From Sipunculus nudus (taxonomy: Eukaryota; Annelida; Sipuncula; Golfingiida; Sipunculidae): a DNA stretch of 64,000 nt. The stretch lies in the NCBI GenBank assembly GCA_026874595.1, contig CM049322.1, positions 59,400,886-59,464,885 on the forward strand, given 5' to 3'. Position numbers and translations under genes: made by a program. How positions within the stretch are numbered: the stretch's first letter is position 1; each line of letters starts with the position of its first letter. The notes under the pieces are model-generated. The model made no database searches. It saw only the letters and a program-made list of their open reading frames with translations, and had not been told where the DNA came from. Shown here piece by piece: positions 22,590 to 34,232 of the stretch.

Positions 22590-23492
22590 TATCCATTTGT
22601 ACTGTGTAACCGGCTTTATAATATATTAAGGGCTCATCGGTTTGTACTGAGTAACGGACATTATAATACATCTAGGGCTTATCCGTTTGTACTGTGTAAC
22701 CGGCGTTGTAAAATATTAAGGGCCTATCCGTTTGTACTGTGTAACCGGCGCTGTAATACATTTAGGGCGTATCCGTTTGTACTGTGTAACCAGCATTATA
22801 AAATATTAAGGACTTATCCGTTTGGACTATGTAACCGGCGTTATAAAATATCAAGGACTTATCTGTTTGGACTATGTAACCGGCGTTATAAAATATTAAG
22901 GACTTATTCTTTTGTACTCTGTAACCGGTGTTATAATATATTAAGTGTATATCCGTTTGTTCTGTGTAACCGGCGTTATAAAATTTTAAGGCCGTGTCCG
23001 TTTGTAATGTGTAACCGGCGTTATAAAATATTAAGTACTTATCCGTTTGGACTATGTAACCGGCGTTATAAAATATTAAGGACTTATCCGTTTGGAATAT
23101 GTAACCGGCGTTATAAAATATTAAGGACTTATCCTTTTGTAGTCTGTAACCGGTGTTTTAATATAAAAAGTGTATATCCGTTTGTTCTGTGTAAATGGCG
23201 TTATAAAATTTTAAGGGCTTATCCGTTTGTACTATGTAACCGGCGTTGTAATATATTAAGGGCTTATCCGTTTGTTCTGTGTTACCGGCGTTATAATATA
23301 TTAAGGGCTTATCCGTTTGCACTATGTATCCGGCGTTTTAATATATTGAGTGCTTATCCGTTTGCGCTGTTTATTCGGCGTTACAATATATTAAGTGCTT
23401 ATCCGTCTGTACTGTGTAACCGGCGTTATAATAAATAAGGTTCACCCTGTTGAACTGTGTAACCGGCGTTGTAATATATTAAGGGCTTAACG
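22590..23492 (+). repeat. 45-bp minisatellite, about 20 units, with 225-bp higher-order period
   Basis: Unit: GGCTTATCCGTTTGTACTGT then GTAACCGGCGTTATAATATATTAAG. Because 45 is a multiple of three the array keeps a 295-codon frame open, but that peptide is only the translated repeat. Variant units (TTTTGTACTCT at 22912 and TTTTGTAGTCT at 23137) recur exactly 225 bp apart, which is five units, with matching neighbours, showing a higher-order repeat. The right arm carries only about six units (45612-45875). Confidence 0.9.
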
Positions 23493-24950
23493 CCCAGAAT
23501 CCGGTTGTCGGTTCTCTTGCATTAACTTCCACGACGTCCTTTGACGTCCGTCCAACTTTACCGTAACACGTTGTTACATATGAACCTTGTCTCGCTTACG
23601 GCTTGGTATTGGATCATCATACATCATGCAGCCATGCTTATCTCAGGGAGTGGTGGATTGGGTTCGAGTGCTCTGCAGGGAAGGATCTTTGACTAAGGGG
23701 TGGGGGGAGCGCTGCATGAGTATATATGTTTACTCCCTAGCTAAATTATATACTTACTGATAATATGTTTAAAGTCGCGCCTGCGATACATCAATGCATC
23801 AGGAGTGCAGTTACATGTCTTCTTGGTGTCTGATGGTCTGATGTGATCACGGGTCTGCTGGGGAATCCCTTCCCGCTGGAATCATTTCCCAGAATGTAAA
23901 AGGACAGGCCGGGCTTACAGCGACATCAGGGGGGAACAAACCAAAAACATGATAATGACAAGCCTACGTTTTCAGTGACCGTTCTTCTTTTTCTGTCAGC
24001 TCAGGGCTGAATTGCGTCGTGGTCCCCCCGAAAACTCTTAAATAAATGGAGAGAGGGGATTTTTGCAATCAGGCGTGTCCGACTAAGGTAGCGACATGCC
24101 GTGTGTGGATTGGCTCGAGAGCACTGGATCGAAAATACAGATAACTTCCATAGTTTGGATTTCACTCCAAAACATCACACCGTGCTTTTTCGAGTTGACG
24201 GTTCAACTCTTATGATCAGGCCTAAATGTTCACTTAGAAATAACACTTTGTCCTTAATCAATAAATAAATAAAAAAAAACATTTCAAGCAAAACACATTT
24301 TTACTCCTTCATTGGCGACATACGCCAATTCTTTTCATGTGGATTGATATTTGACGCCAGTACAAAAGCAACGATAAAAGATTTTCAATTATGTTTACTT
24401 ATAACCAACAACAAGTATTTGGTTTAACATAGTTCCATCTTTGGATTTCACTGATAACGACAAATGATCAATGCCATTGAATGAAAGATAATGAATTCAT
24501 AGCAGAAAATAAATTAAAAAAATATACAATATTATTCCTGCAAACTGAAAAATTTTCTGTGATTTTTGTTATGGTGGCACCCATTCTCTATTTATGATAA
24601 CTATATGCTTGAAGAGGAATATAGAAAGCAGGGAAAATAAACGATTGAACATATTTTCAGCAGCTCATGTTCAATCTATTAATAGAATAATTTATAACAT
24701 ATACATATGTGTAAAATATTTTTCATATTTTCTTAATGGAAGCAAAAAAGGGATGCTTGTTCTAATTTCCGGATATCAATTAAACAATTCTTTCTATGTT
24801 GATTATAATGAGCATTACGTTGAGATGATCCTGCAATGAGTGTTTAGATGGCCCAGGTAATAGATGTTTTATTTGCGAGCTTTACAGGAGTCCCCGGAAC
24901 GGCACCCAGCGTGTTCGGACTAAAACAGGCAGTAATGGAATATTGAGTTT
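23493..24950. other. Left-arm non-coding sequence; no gene seen
   Basis: Matches right arm 38240-39690 in reverse. The first part (23500-23545) is an edge of the repeated-ORF element (TCTCTTGCATTAACTTCCACGACGTC). The rest has no conserved frame. Confidence 0.5.
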
Positions 24951-26449
24951 CCTGACAAACGTGGACACATAAGAAAAGCACTTATCAATTTATTATAATA
25001 TTCTCGCAAAATTCATTAATGTATCATAGATAACTTTTCCAACTTAACACTTCACCAAAACAACATCAAATGGTTGGTTAACTGTTGATGGAAATGGTTA
25101 TTAACAATGACAAAATGTTATTTTTTATAGAAATATTTTCTTAATGAACCGTTGATGAAAATATTAATAGATGCATTAAGCAGGTTGAGCCGTGTATAAC
25201 AATTTGCGAGAGAAATGAAGTCTTAATTTTATTTATTGAAAAACATAAAGTGTATATTATACCCAACGTTATCTAGACAGGTAAATAATTTCTCAACCGC
25301 CTAATGAATTTCATAAATCAAATTACGGAAATATATTGTTCCACCACGTTATATCGAAAAAGCAATAAGATATCTCAATCTCAGCCTATTTATTTTATTT
25401 TTAGGTCCTAGTTAATATGGATCTTTGTCAAGTTATCCTCTTATAAAATACGACAGGAGAGCGGATACATTGTACAAACTGGTAAAGTAGACGCCTTGTT
25501 TCCGAATGTCGAATTCCCAAAAATTCGTTTTTCGTAATTTTAAACTGAGGACCAAAAATTTATTTGTATTTACGGCATAATTTTCAAGCATTTAAATAAA
25601 TAAAAAATATGTTTGTAATTATTAGTCACAAGGGCCTGCAGTCATGTGTTAAAGCCAGGTGGTGACACTTATAAATTAGTTTATGAGTTTATAAGTTAAT
25701 TACTTTATAACTTGGCCAATATCGCCAAGGAAAAGTTGTGTACACTAAAGATAGCCCCGCAATGCTAGGATCTCTATACCTCTGGAAAGCGGCTGAGCAC
25801 GTGCGTGTTATCAACCATATCTCGTTTGAACTCAAGAAAGCATAGTTCGTCGGCTTGAGCTAGGATTGCAGGCCAAACAACTGACCAGTTTACTCGCCCT
25901 TGTCTTGCCATTTACTTGTTTTGCGTTGGCAGCAATTGCGTCGCTAGTTGGCTGTTAAAGACTGATCCGAGCTTCAGCAATGGCGATGTCATTTGACATT
26001 TCCCTCCGGTGAACTGGTTAAAAAATGACACGCAAGTATCCATTAAACAGATAAGACTAATTTTACCAATCCAGCTCTGTAATAAATCCAATATTTGTAG
26101 TATATCCCGATTGTAAATTATGTAGGTCGAAGAGAAACACGGAGTTCCCTCAGTAATATAACGTAAAGTTGTTCATAAACTGCCAAACGCTGAACTCCTA
26201 ACTGATTTTCCGAAAATTCGCTTTTCCGAAAGAAAAGTTTGTCCCCAACACTTTCGGAAAAAGAGTGCTTTACTGTACTTTTGTTAGCTCATATGGTAGA
26301 CAGAGAATATGAGTAAGGTCTGGTGGAAGATGGACAATTAGAGCCGATAAGAGTATGTTTCTTTAAACAATCAGCATGTCTTGTTAAGTATGTTTATTTG
26401 TAGACAGCTCTGTTTCATGTGATGATTAAGTTTTTACACATAGCTCCAT
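24951..26449. other. Left-arm non-coding sequence; no gene seen
   Basis: AT-rich. Part aligns with right arm 37420-38240. The stretch 25832-26630 has no counterpart at right-arm position 37385, where the flanks are joined. Confidence 0.5.
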
Positions 26450-27040
26450 GAAGGAACAGATAAAGTAGAGTTTTGCGATTTGTTTACATTGTAGATGAAT
26501 GATAACACATCGAGCAAAAAGAACATAACGCTATATCATTAATAAAACAAACTAATCAAAATAATTCAATTTTTTTTTATTTGACAATTACATTCATCTT
26601 AAATGTGACTATCGCAGATGTTTATAAAGGGCAGAGAAATATCTACATGTCAAGAGCAGATGCTTCTTGATGTTTATTACGTATATATAGGCCTGTCTAT
26701 AATCAATGCTTTTCATGTATTTATGAACGAATAAAAGCTGTCAGGTTAGTTGATCATAAAATAGTAGGAGAGACAGATATACGATTAGAGAAGGCCAAGT
26801 GAGTTATCATTGTCAAATTTACCCATGTGGAATTTGTAATTTGTGTGAGATCACGTACAATAACCAATATATGATCTAAATAAAAATTTCTATCGGCAAG
26901 TTATGGATGGTACAGGTAAAATAAAAAGGTATATTGTATATTTTAAATGACAAATGTACAGCTGACGTAATCATTCCTTTAATTACGAAAATGCTTTATA
27001 CCTGAATTTAGATGCAATTTAAATATCCCTGTTGAATATT
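26450..27040 (+). repeat. Upstream block of the GCNT unit, copy 1
   Basis: Present in reverse orientation at 36950-37385 (shortened) and at 61980-64000 (interrupted by a LINE). Landmarks are GTAGAGTTTTGCGATTTGTTTAC, ATCTACATGTCAAGAGCAGATGC, CCTGTCTATAATCAATGC and ACGTAATCATTCC. It lies immediately upstream of the intact glycosyltransferase gene and may include its promoter, though no clear TATA box is seen. Confidence 0.75.
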
Positions 27041-27165
27041 GTAAAATTAAATTTTTACTTGACTGTAAATCTAATTGTGTTGGTATTACATTTGGTTTGT
27101 ACTAATTTCCGTATTGTAATCTTTTAAGGAGGAACTGTTGAACTGACAACGGAAGACTATTATCC

Positions 27166-27974
27166 ATGGAACGACATCCGGTTTTGCGCTTTTGCACTGC
27201 AGCTGTACCAATTCTGAGAAACCCTAAATATTGGTACAAGCCGATAACTGCACTCCAGCTCTTTATTATAGTTTCCATAGTTTTGTATAAATACCAATCT
27301 GAGTTTTCCAAAGTAAAGGAACGGAAGGAAAAAGAAGAAACCACATGCAAAAAACTACAAAACATAAACGTCAATGGAAGATCACTTTCGACATATTACT
27401 CCGATACTGAAGTAAAATGTGAAGCATTCTTCAAGCTGAACAAGACGGATGATATACCAGCAAGGCAATGCAAAGATTGTTACAAGAAAAATCGTAATTT
27501 TGAGGATATTTTGTTCAGTCTGTCTAAAAGTTGTACCGAGTTCCACTTCCATTTTACCCGATGCAATTTTAAGGTAACAGATACAGAACTAAGTTTCCCC
27601 ATCGCCTTTGGGATATTAGTGTATAAAGACATAGAGCAAGTATTAAGGTTACTTCGGGCTATCTATCGACCTCATAACTATTACTGTTTTCATATCGATA
27701 CAAAAGCTTCGAACATATTCAAGGGAACTTTACAGAATATCATAAAATGTTATCCCAATGTTTTCGCATCTTCACAATCTGCAGACGTACGTTGGGGTAA
27801 GTTCTCTGTGTTACAAGCAGAATTGCACTGTTTAAAGGACCTTTGGAAGTTTAAAAAGTGGAAATATTTTATCAATCTCACGGGACAAGATTTTCCTTTG
27901 AAAACCAATTTTGAGCTTGTGCAAATATTAAAATCATTCAATGGATCAAACGACATAGACGGCACACTTCGCAA
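27166..27974 (+). CDS. GCNT-like exon 1
   Basis: Encodes residues 1-269 plus two bases; the ATG is the first in frame and is conserved in the pseudogene at 61857-61859. Visible parts: hydrophobic anchor ITALQLFIIVSIVL; a Lys/Glu-rich stem start (KVKERKEKEE); stem cysteines at 61, 85, 104, 107, 123 and 133; then the start of the Branch domain with FPIAFGILVYKD, YYCFHIDTKA, YPNVFASS, VRWGKFSVLQAELHCLKDL and KYFINLTGQDFPLKTN. The last matches the family's INLCGQDFPIKTN motif. Possible N-glycosylation sites are at Asn92 and Asn237. Donor GTAAGA starts at 27975. A CTTTTAAG acceptor-like site at about 27121-27129 may indicate a 5' untranslated exon upstream. Confidence 0.92.
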
Positions 27975-29510
27975 GTAAGAACCCGTTACATTTTTTAATA
28001 AGTTTTGTCTTAACACAGTTTAAATGAAATCTGATGGTATTGTCTAACTGTACAAGAAATAAAAAATACAATGTGTTTGAAATACCCGTTAAAGTAACAT
28101 ATTTCTGTTAGCCAAAATGAATACCAAACACTAAGGAAATGTAAGTTTATTAAATAATTGGTCTTAAAGGCGAAAAAAAGCGTCTTCCATTGATAAATAT
28201 TAAAACGGTTTTATGTATTTTTGAACATGCAAATGTTGTGCTTAACAGAGAGTAAAGAATCAACTTGTCTAAGAAAAGTTCTAAAATATTATTAACATGT
28301 GAAATCAAATACAATCTAACGGAAATTGAAAAAAAATTACTTTGACCTGATATATGAAACTTTAAGAAAAAAATTTTAGTTAGTTCATCTTCATGGAAGC
28401 CTATATAGATGTGTACATATATATAATTATATATATGCCATTCTTCTGTTACTTACTTGCTCTCATAATTCCTCTTTTCAGACGATGCATAAAATGGTTT
28501 AAATACCGCTGGCCGAAACTTAGGAGACATACAGGTCCAAAGTCTCCGCCACCGGATGGAATTACAGTTGTAAAAGGATCGATGCACATTGCTGCTTCCA
28601 GAGGCTTCGTGGAGTACATTTTGTTCAATAAAACAGCTCTGCGCTTTCTTAAATGGGTAAAGGATATCCGCATACCAGACGAACACTACTTCTCAACATT
28701 AAATCATAATCCACAGCTTCGGGTTCCAGGTGCCTTTAAAGGTATGCTTATGATAATAAATATACACCTAACAGGAGGTTTTTCAAAATTATATCAAGTA
28801 TAGATATAACAGTATGTACATTAGTTACACAACCCAAAACAGAAATACTACAAGAAACATTGTTGTACATTGCATAAATAATGACGATATTTGTTCAATT
28901 ACATCATTTACATGAAAAGATGATCAATTTCCTTTAAAACGTTGTATAATGTATAAAATGAATATACACAAATATAAATAGAAAATTCTAGGTTTTCTGT
29001 TATGTCCGATAATTATTTCAATAGCTTCCCCGGTCGTATCTTATTTGATATTTAATATATTTATAAATTGATCTTTTTTGATCATCATAAATTAATTTCC
29101 ATTTTTTTTTTTATTCCCAGTAATTTTTTAACATAATCAAATTCTCAATAACATTTAATCATTACATAATCGTGTGGTGATTACGATGCCATTTAAACAT
29201 GTGAACAATGTTACATGTAGGTGACCCGGACGATAAACTGACCTATACCCGGCTCAAAATGTGGAGGTTCGAAGGGAATCAAAACTGTTATGGACACTGG
29301 ATCAGACAAATTTGTAACTTCGGGGTAGGAGACTTGTACCGGTTTGTAAACTCAACGAAACTTTTCCTCAACAAAATAGATTTTCATCTTGATCCAGTCG
29401 CATTTGAATGTGCTGAACAGTGGTATGTAAATCGTACACTTCAGGAAACGAACCCCGACTTCGATATTAATTTTTATCGGAACCTTACGTTTGTCAAGAA
29501 GCACAATTAA
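27166..29510 (+). CDS. Core-2/I-branching beta-1,6-N-acetylglucosaminyltransferase-like gene (3 exons)
   Basis: The three coding exons 27166-27974, 28482-28741 and 29221-29510 join in frame (1359 nt, 452 residues), close to the 400-450 residues usual for the GCNT family. The predicted protein is a type II Golgi membrane enzyme: short cytosolic N-terminus, membrane anchor at about residues 26-41, a stem, then a Branch domain from about residue 143 to the C-terminus. Family members transfer GlcNAc from UDP-GlcNAc in beta-1,6 linkage to make branched O-glycans or I-antigen; the exact acceptor cannot be predicted. The conserved PDE motif holds Glu337, matching the catalytic Glu of mouse GCNT1. 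All splice sites are GT-AG. This is the only intact copy of the unit in the window. It could equally be a xylosyltransferase-like relative, but exon 3 (NFGVGDL, FECAEQW) resembles GCNTs. Confidence 0.9.
27975..28481 (+). other. Intron 1 of the GCNT-like gene
   Basis: 507 bp, GTAAGA donor and a CCTCTTTTCAG acceptor ending at 28481. AT-rich, nothing else seen. Its first ~40 bp are recognisable in the pseudogene at 61270-61314. Confidence 0.85.
28482..28741 (+). CDS. GCNT-like exon 2
   Basis: Encodes residues 270-356 plus one base. It begins with a basic WFKYRWPKLRR stretch and carries the family's VKGSMHIAASRGFVEYIL (equivalent to the FSGSAYFVVSREYV region of vertebrate GCNTs) and DIRIPDEHYFSTL, with catalytic Glu337 by family analogy, followed by NPQLRVPG. 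Asn319 is a possible glycosylation site. Donor GTATGC starts at 28742. The CGA codon at its start is a TGA stop in the pseudogene at 4842. Confidence 0.92.
28742..29220 (+). other. Intron 2 of the GCNT-like gene
   Basis: 479 bp, GTATGC donor and an ACATGTAG acceptor ending at 29220, with a weak polypyrimidine tract. The matching intron of the 4842 pseudogene (5102-5588) is similar along its length. Confidence 0.85.
29221..29510 (+). CDS. GCNT-like exon 3 (C-terminus)
   Basis: Encodes the last ~96 residues and the TAA stop at 29508-29510. Motifs: DPDDKLTYTRLKMW, GHWIRQICNFGVGDLYRFV, the LFLNKIDFHLDPVAFECAEQW segment and the final YRNLTFVKKHN. These correspond to the conserved family C-terminus (VCVFGAGDL..LFANKFD..DPFAIQCL). 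NST, NRT and NLT glycosylation sequons are present. Confidence 0.92.
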
Positions 29511-29683
29511 ATCCTCAATGATTATTCGTAAATAGAGTGGAAAACAGCTGTAGACCATTTTCCAATACGATCTTGCTTCTCTTAAATAATATCGACAGAG
29601 ATTTTTTATGTTACCTTAAACATCTAGCTCATTTTAAATTTCTGCGTGAAGAATTCCTGAAAACAAATTTTAAACTTCTGAAG

Positions 29684-29745
<62 letters not shown>

Positions 29746-30940
29746 GTTGTGACGGATTCTTAAATTATTACTTCATGCAAAAATGCTTCATTCAAACGTT
29801 ACACTTTTAAACAAGGATATTCAACGACTCTTATGTAAACGTGCTAATATTGGCTCTAAGGAATAGTTAAATATTTTAGTTTAAATATTGATAGATCCTA
29901 TCTTTATACATATTTTATTTATATATACTGACATTTTGAATGGTCTTGGAATATTAAGTTAATCTTTTCCTATGCAGTTATAGACTATGCAATATTATAT
30001 ATGTATATAGTTGTTTTTTTATATTAATAGAATGGCCTATATAAACAAAAATAAAAACATATAAAAACAGTATTACATTAAAGAGTATCTTCATTGTACA
30101 TTTATGGCATTGATCAGTATGTAATATGTGCCTATTATACAAAATTGTCGAAAACAAAATGTTGATTGACAATGGCTGGTATTTTAATTACACTAAACTT
30201 TATAAGCAGATAAATATTTTATATATTGAAGCATTCATTGAAAAAAATATATACAGTAATACCCCTCTTGTTCGACAACTTTACATGGTCAGACAAAGGA
30301 ATAATGTTTGGGTATCTGAAAGGTATTGTTTGTAATGATATCCTAAAGCACCAAAATATTTTGTTTTATCCGGTTACATTTTGCATGGTTGAGTTTATTA
30401 AGTATAGTAGAAAACGGATGATTTAGTATGAGGTTCTTATAAGTGGTACTAAAAACGGTGGTTTAAACTGTCAGGTATTAAATTTTGTTAGAAAGTCAGC
30501 AGATTATATGTATAATAAAGATGAAAACTCTACCAAGTACGGTGATACCAAACATTTTTTTTAATATTTGTGTAATTGAAAACATCCATGAAAATTTTTA
30601 CATACGCACGATAGTAAAAAGCTACCAGGATTCTATATGCATTGTCTTGAATCATGGGCAAGGTTTACTTCAAGTACACCCGCCAGCACCATGTGTAGGA
30701 CTGCAAACAATATTGAATAAGATACAAATTGTTTTTATTTACGCCTCAGAGAGCAGGGTTGAATCTGAATTTGCAGACAAAATTTCCAAACCCGAGTACA
30801 ATCTAACCGCAGCTAAAGACCTAGTAATTACCACGAAACAGATTTACCAATTCTTGGTGATAATGAGGCTAGAAGCCAACAGTTGTTGTGTTACTTGTAT
30901 TGTCATCTCTAAGATTCTGGTGTAATAATAATGGGACTGG
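29511..30940 (+). repeat. Downstream block of the GCNT unit, copy 2 (next to the intact gene)
   Basis: Non-coding sequence matching 5874-6480 and 59417-60015. It includes a (TA)n run at 29693-29741 not seen in the other copies, the CAGTAATACCCCTCTTGTTCG motif preceded by TA at 30251 (possibly one end of an old pogo-like element), and the CACCCGCCAGCACC motif near 30679. AATAAA near 30513 is a possible but distant polyadenylation signal. The frame at 30485-30925 is not conserved in the other copies and is not called a gene. Confidence 0.7.
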
Positions 30941-32830
30941 TGTTCTCTGGTAGTTTTGTTGCTTGTGCTGCCTTCTGTAGAATAAAAATCCGACTAAATG
31001 AAGTTCGTGCTGGTTGTGTTGCTTGTGCTGTCTTCTGTAGCGGAATACTCTGACTAAGGGAGATCGTGCTGTTTATGCTGCCTGTGCTGTCTTTTGTAGC
31101 AGTATAGTCCTATTAGAGATGGTGCTAGTTGTGTTGCTTGTTTTGCCTTCTGTAGCAGAATACTGTGGCTAGGGAGATGTCCTACAAGCGATATTGCTTG
31201 TGCTGTCTTCTGAAGGCTAATAGTGTCACTAAGGGGATGTCGTGTTTGTGATGTTGTTTGTGTTATCTTCTCTAGGCTAATAGTCTGACCTAGGAGAGGT
31301 CATTATGGTTATGTTGCTTGTGCTTTCTTCTGGAGTCTAAAAGTCTGACTAAGATGAGGTCATGCTGGTTATGCTGCTTGTGTTGTCTTCTGTAGCGGAA
31401 TAGTCCTAGTCCTAGTAGAGATCGTCCTGGTTGTGGTGCATGTGATGTCTTCTGTAGCGGAATACTCTGACTAAGGGGAGGTCGTGCTGGTTGTGTCCCT
31501 TGTGTTGCCTTCCGTAGCCTAATAGTCTTACTGAGGGAGGTCGTCCAGGTTGTATTACATTGCTGTCTTCTGTAGCCTAAAAATCTGGCTAAGGGGAGTT
31601 CGTGCTGGTTGTGTTGCTTGTGCTATGTTCTATAGCCTAAAGGTCTGATTAAGAGGAGGTCGTGCTGTTTATGCTGCCTCTGCTGTCTTCTGCAGTATAA
31701 ACCTATTAGAGATCTTGCTGGTTGTGTTGCTTGTTTTGCCTTCTGTAGCAGAATACTGTGACTAAGCAGAGGTCTTGCTGGTTGTGTTGCATGTGTTGCT
31801 TTCTGTAGCCTATAAAATTACCAAGGGAACGTCGTGCTGTTTATGTTGCTTGTGCTTTCTTCTGTAGCCTAATAGCCTGAATAAGTAGAGGTCGTGTTGG
31901 TTGTGTTGCTTGTGCTGTCTTCTGTAGACTAACAGTCTGTCTAAGGGGAGGTCGTGTTGGTTGTGTTGCTTGTTCTGTCTTCTGTCACGGAATAACCTAA
32001 CACTGGGGTGGGGGGGGGGGGTGGGGGTGGTGCTGGTTGTGTTGTTTGTGCTGTCTTCTGCAGCGTAATAGTCTGACTAAGGGGATTTTGTGCTGTTGAT
32101 GTTGCTTGTACTGTCTTCTGTAGGCTAACAGTGTGACTAAGGGAAGGGCAAGTAGGTTTTGTTGCTCGTGCCGTCTTCTGTAGCTGAATACTCTGACTAA
32201 GGGGAGGTCGTGTTTGTTGTGTGGACCTTTGCTGTCTTTCGTAGGGGAATAGTCCTAGTAGAGGTCGTCATTGTTGTGTTGCCTTCTGTAGCGGAACGCT
32301 CTGACTAAGGACAAGTCGTGAATGTTGTGTTGCTTGTGCTGCTTTCTGTAACAAAAGACTTTCTGACTAACGGAGAGAGTGCTGGTTGCGTTGTTTTACT
32401 GCCTTCTGTAGCCTAAAACTGACTAAGGGGAGGTCGTGCTGGTTGTGTTGCTTGTGCTGTCTTCTGTAGCGGAATAGTCTGACTAAGGGGAGGTCGTGCT
32501 GGTTGTGTTGCTTCTGCTGTCTTCCGTAGTCCAAAAGTCCGACCAAGGGAACGTCGTGCTGGTTGTGTTGCTTTACTGCCACCTGTAGCCTAAAAGTCTG
32601 ACTAAGGGGAGGTCGTGCTAGTGATGTTTCTTGTTCTGTCTTCTTTAGGTTAGAAATGTAACTAAGTGGAGGTCGTGCTGGTGATGTTGCTTGTGCTGTC
32701 TTCCCGAGGCTAATAGTCTGACAAAGAAGAGGTCGTGCTGGTTATGTTGCTTGTCCTGCCTTCTGTAGCCTAAACGTCTTACCAAGGAGATCGTGCTGGT
32801 TTTGTTGCCTGTCCAATTTAAGTTGACTAT
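30940..32830 (+). repeat. 60-bp minisatellite, about 31 units
   Basis: Consensus unit: AGCCTAATAGTCTGACTAAG then GGGAGGTCGTGCTGGTTGTG then TTGCTTGTGCTGTCTTCTGT. Units vary by substitutions and small indels; one holds a poly-G run near 32005-32025. The other two copies of the block hold about 1.6 (6490-6570) and 2.7 (60015-60145) units, so the array expanded only beside the intact gene. Short minus-strand frames (32367-32582, 32645-32836) are translated repeat. Confidence 0.92.
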
Positions 32831-32839
32831 GTCCACAAG

Positions 32840-33350
32840 TAGCCTATGAGCAGCTATGTTAACATTTAGTCCAACAGAAGTTGTCTATGTGCAAGTATTG
32901 TCAACGATCGGTTGTCTATTATGCACAAGTTCTCTAAGAGCAGTTGTCTATGTGCACGTGTTGTCTAATGCAAGTTTTCTCTCTATGAGCAATTGTTGTC
33001 TACGAGAAGTTGTCTATGTGCACAGGTTGCCTAAGAGCAGTGGTCTATGTGTATTAGTTCACTTCGCAAAGTTATCCATGTGCACCTTTTATGTAATGTG
33101 ATTTGTCTATGTTCACAAGTTGTCTACGAGCCGTTGTCTTTGTCGAAAAGTTTTCAAAGAGCAGTTATCTATATGCACTTGTTGTCTAATGCAAGTTGTC
33201 TCTCTATGTGCAATTGTTGTCGAAAGGAAGTTGTCTATGTCCCCTTGTTGTCTTACTAGTTGTCTCTCTATGTGCAATTAATGTCCAATGGAAGTGGTCT
33301 ACGTCCAAAAAATGTCTAAGAGCAGTTCCCTATGTGCACTTGTTCTCCTT
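32840..33350 (+). repeat. Degenerate short tandem repeat (about 32-bp unit of two half-units)
   Basis: Repeats of GTTGTCTATGTGCACAAGTT and GTCTAAGAGCAGTTGTCTAT with many variants, including GTTGTCTCTCTATGTGCAAT. It follows directly on the 60-bp minisatellite. No protein is implied. Confidence 0.8.
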
Positions 33351-33894
33351 TCGAAAACAAAACATTTTCTCAACGACTTGAATTTTTCAAGTTGGCCAAA
33401 TTTGCGGCAGAAGCAGATATTTTTTTTTTATTTTTTACCTTAAATCTGTCCTATTTGTCCCACAAAAATGGTTCTGGTGTCATAAGGCCCAGTTTAGGGT
33501 CTATAAACAGGGAAACCAGATAATATTAACCTGCTCCCACAAACAATAACTTCAAACCCCCAGAAACCTGATTTCTACTCTTGGGGAGCTGCCGGTGGGC
33601 TGTTTTTACGCTCAGATGTCTTCTTACACATTGATATTGCGGAAAAATAAATGTTACAGTGTTTAAAGTACCACGCCCCCTGGTGGCCATAAAATTATTC
33701 CAGATATTAGTGTTAGACATTACATCTAGGTTTTTCAAAAGGATTCTTGCAAAACTGTGGACTGTGGATTGCTAAATGTAAGACACAAGGACCAGCAAGC
33801 TCATTGATTTATACACGAAACATAATACCTCATTCTCTAAAACTTAATAATTCATTGTAAATATTTAAAATGTGATTAAGTATATATAATTGAA

Positions 33895-33939
<45 letters not shown>

Positions 33940-34232
33940 TGTTATATATACGTGTGTGTTAGTGGGTGTGTATGAGATGGTGTGATGGTCTGTGTGTTGT
34001 GTAGGTGTGTGCGTAATGCTCTACCGAATTATCTGCATTATCAAGATTCCTTTTACATATATTCTTTCAGCGAAAAGGAAAGAAATGAAAATATGCCTTT
34101 ATAAGTTTAGCTCTCTTTTTTAACTCATTTTTATGAATGTAGCGCTTCATTTCTACGCATACAAACAAAGGTCACGGCCACATCGAAGGCTGCATGGGAA
34201 GCGCTGCGTTGTACTGCAAATGCTTAAAATTT
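33351..34232. other. Spacer sequence; no gene seen
   Basis: AT-rich non-coding DNA with a (TA)n microsatellite at 33898-33936 followed by a TG-rich stretch. No conserved frame. Confidence 0.5.

Larger units (their letters stand above)
7396..27040. repeat. Left arm of large inverted duplication
   Basis: Sequence across this span recurs in reverse complement at about 36950-59250. Anchor pairs: 7690-7870 with 58880-59060; 8150-8320 with 58520-58690; 11000-11400 with 56200-56650; 13230-13800 with 54840-55410; 16300-17100 with 51060-51900; 18300-18800 with 49590-50120; 21060-21530 with 46890-47310; 22020-22240 with 46170-46380; 23490-24950 with 38240-39690; 26640-27020 with 36960-37385. Indels and local duplications separate the arms. 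Identity by eye ranges from about 85% to about 97%. Confidence 0.9.

Noticed and set aside
22551-23438. A 295-codon open frame
   Set aside because: It is the translation of a 45-bp minisatellite; the unit length is a multiple of three, so the frame stays open without selection, and the paralogous array is short.
22590-23492. Regular repeats that could suggest a CRISPR array
   Set aside because: Units are contiguous with no unique spacers, and the genome is eukaryotic.
28393-28480. Upstream part of the frame containing exon 2
   Set aside because: It is intron 1; the acceptor at 28480-28481 restores the family reading from exon 1.
30485-30925. 146-codon frame downstream of the GCNT gene
   Set aside because: It is not open in the other two copies of the same block and has no recognisable motif.
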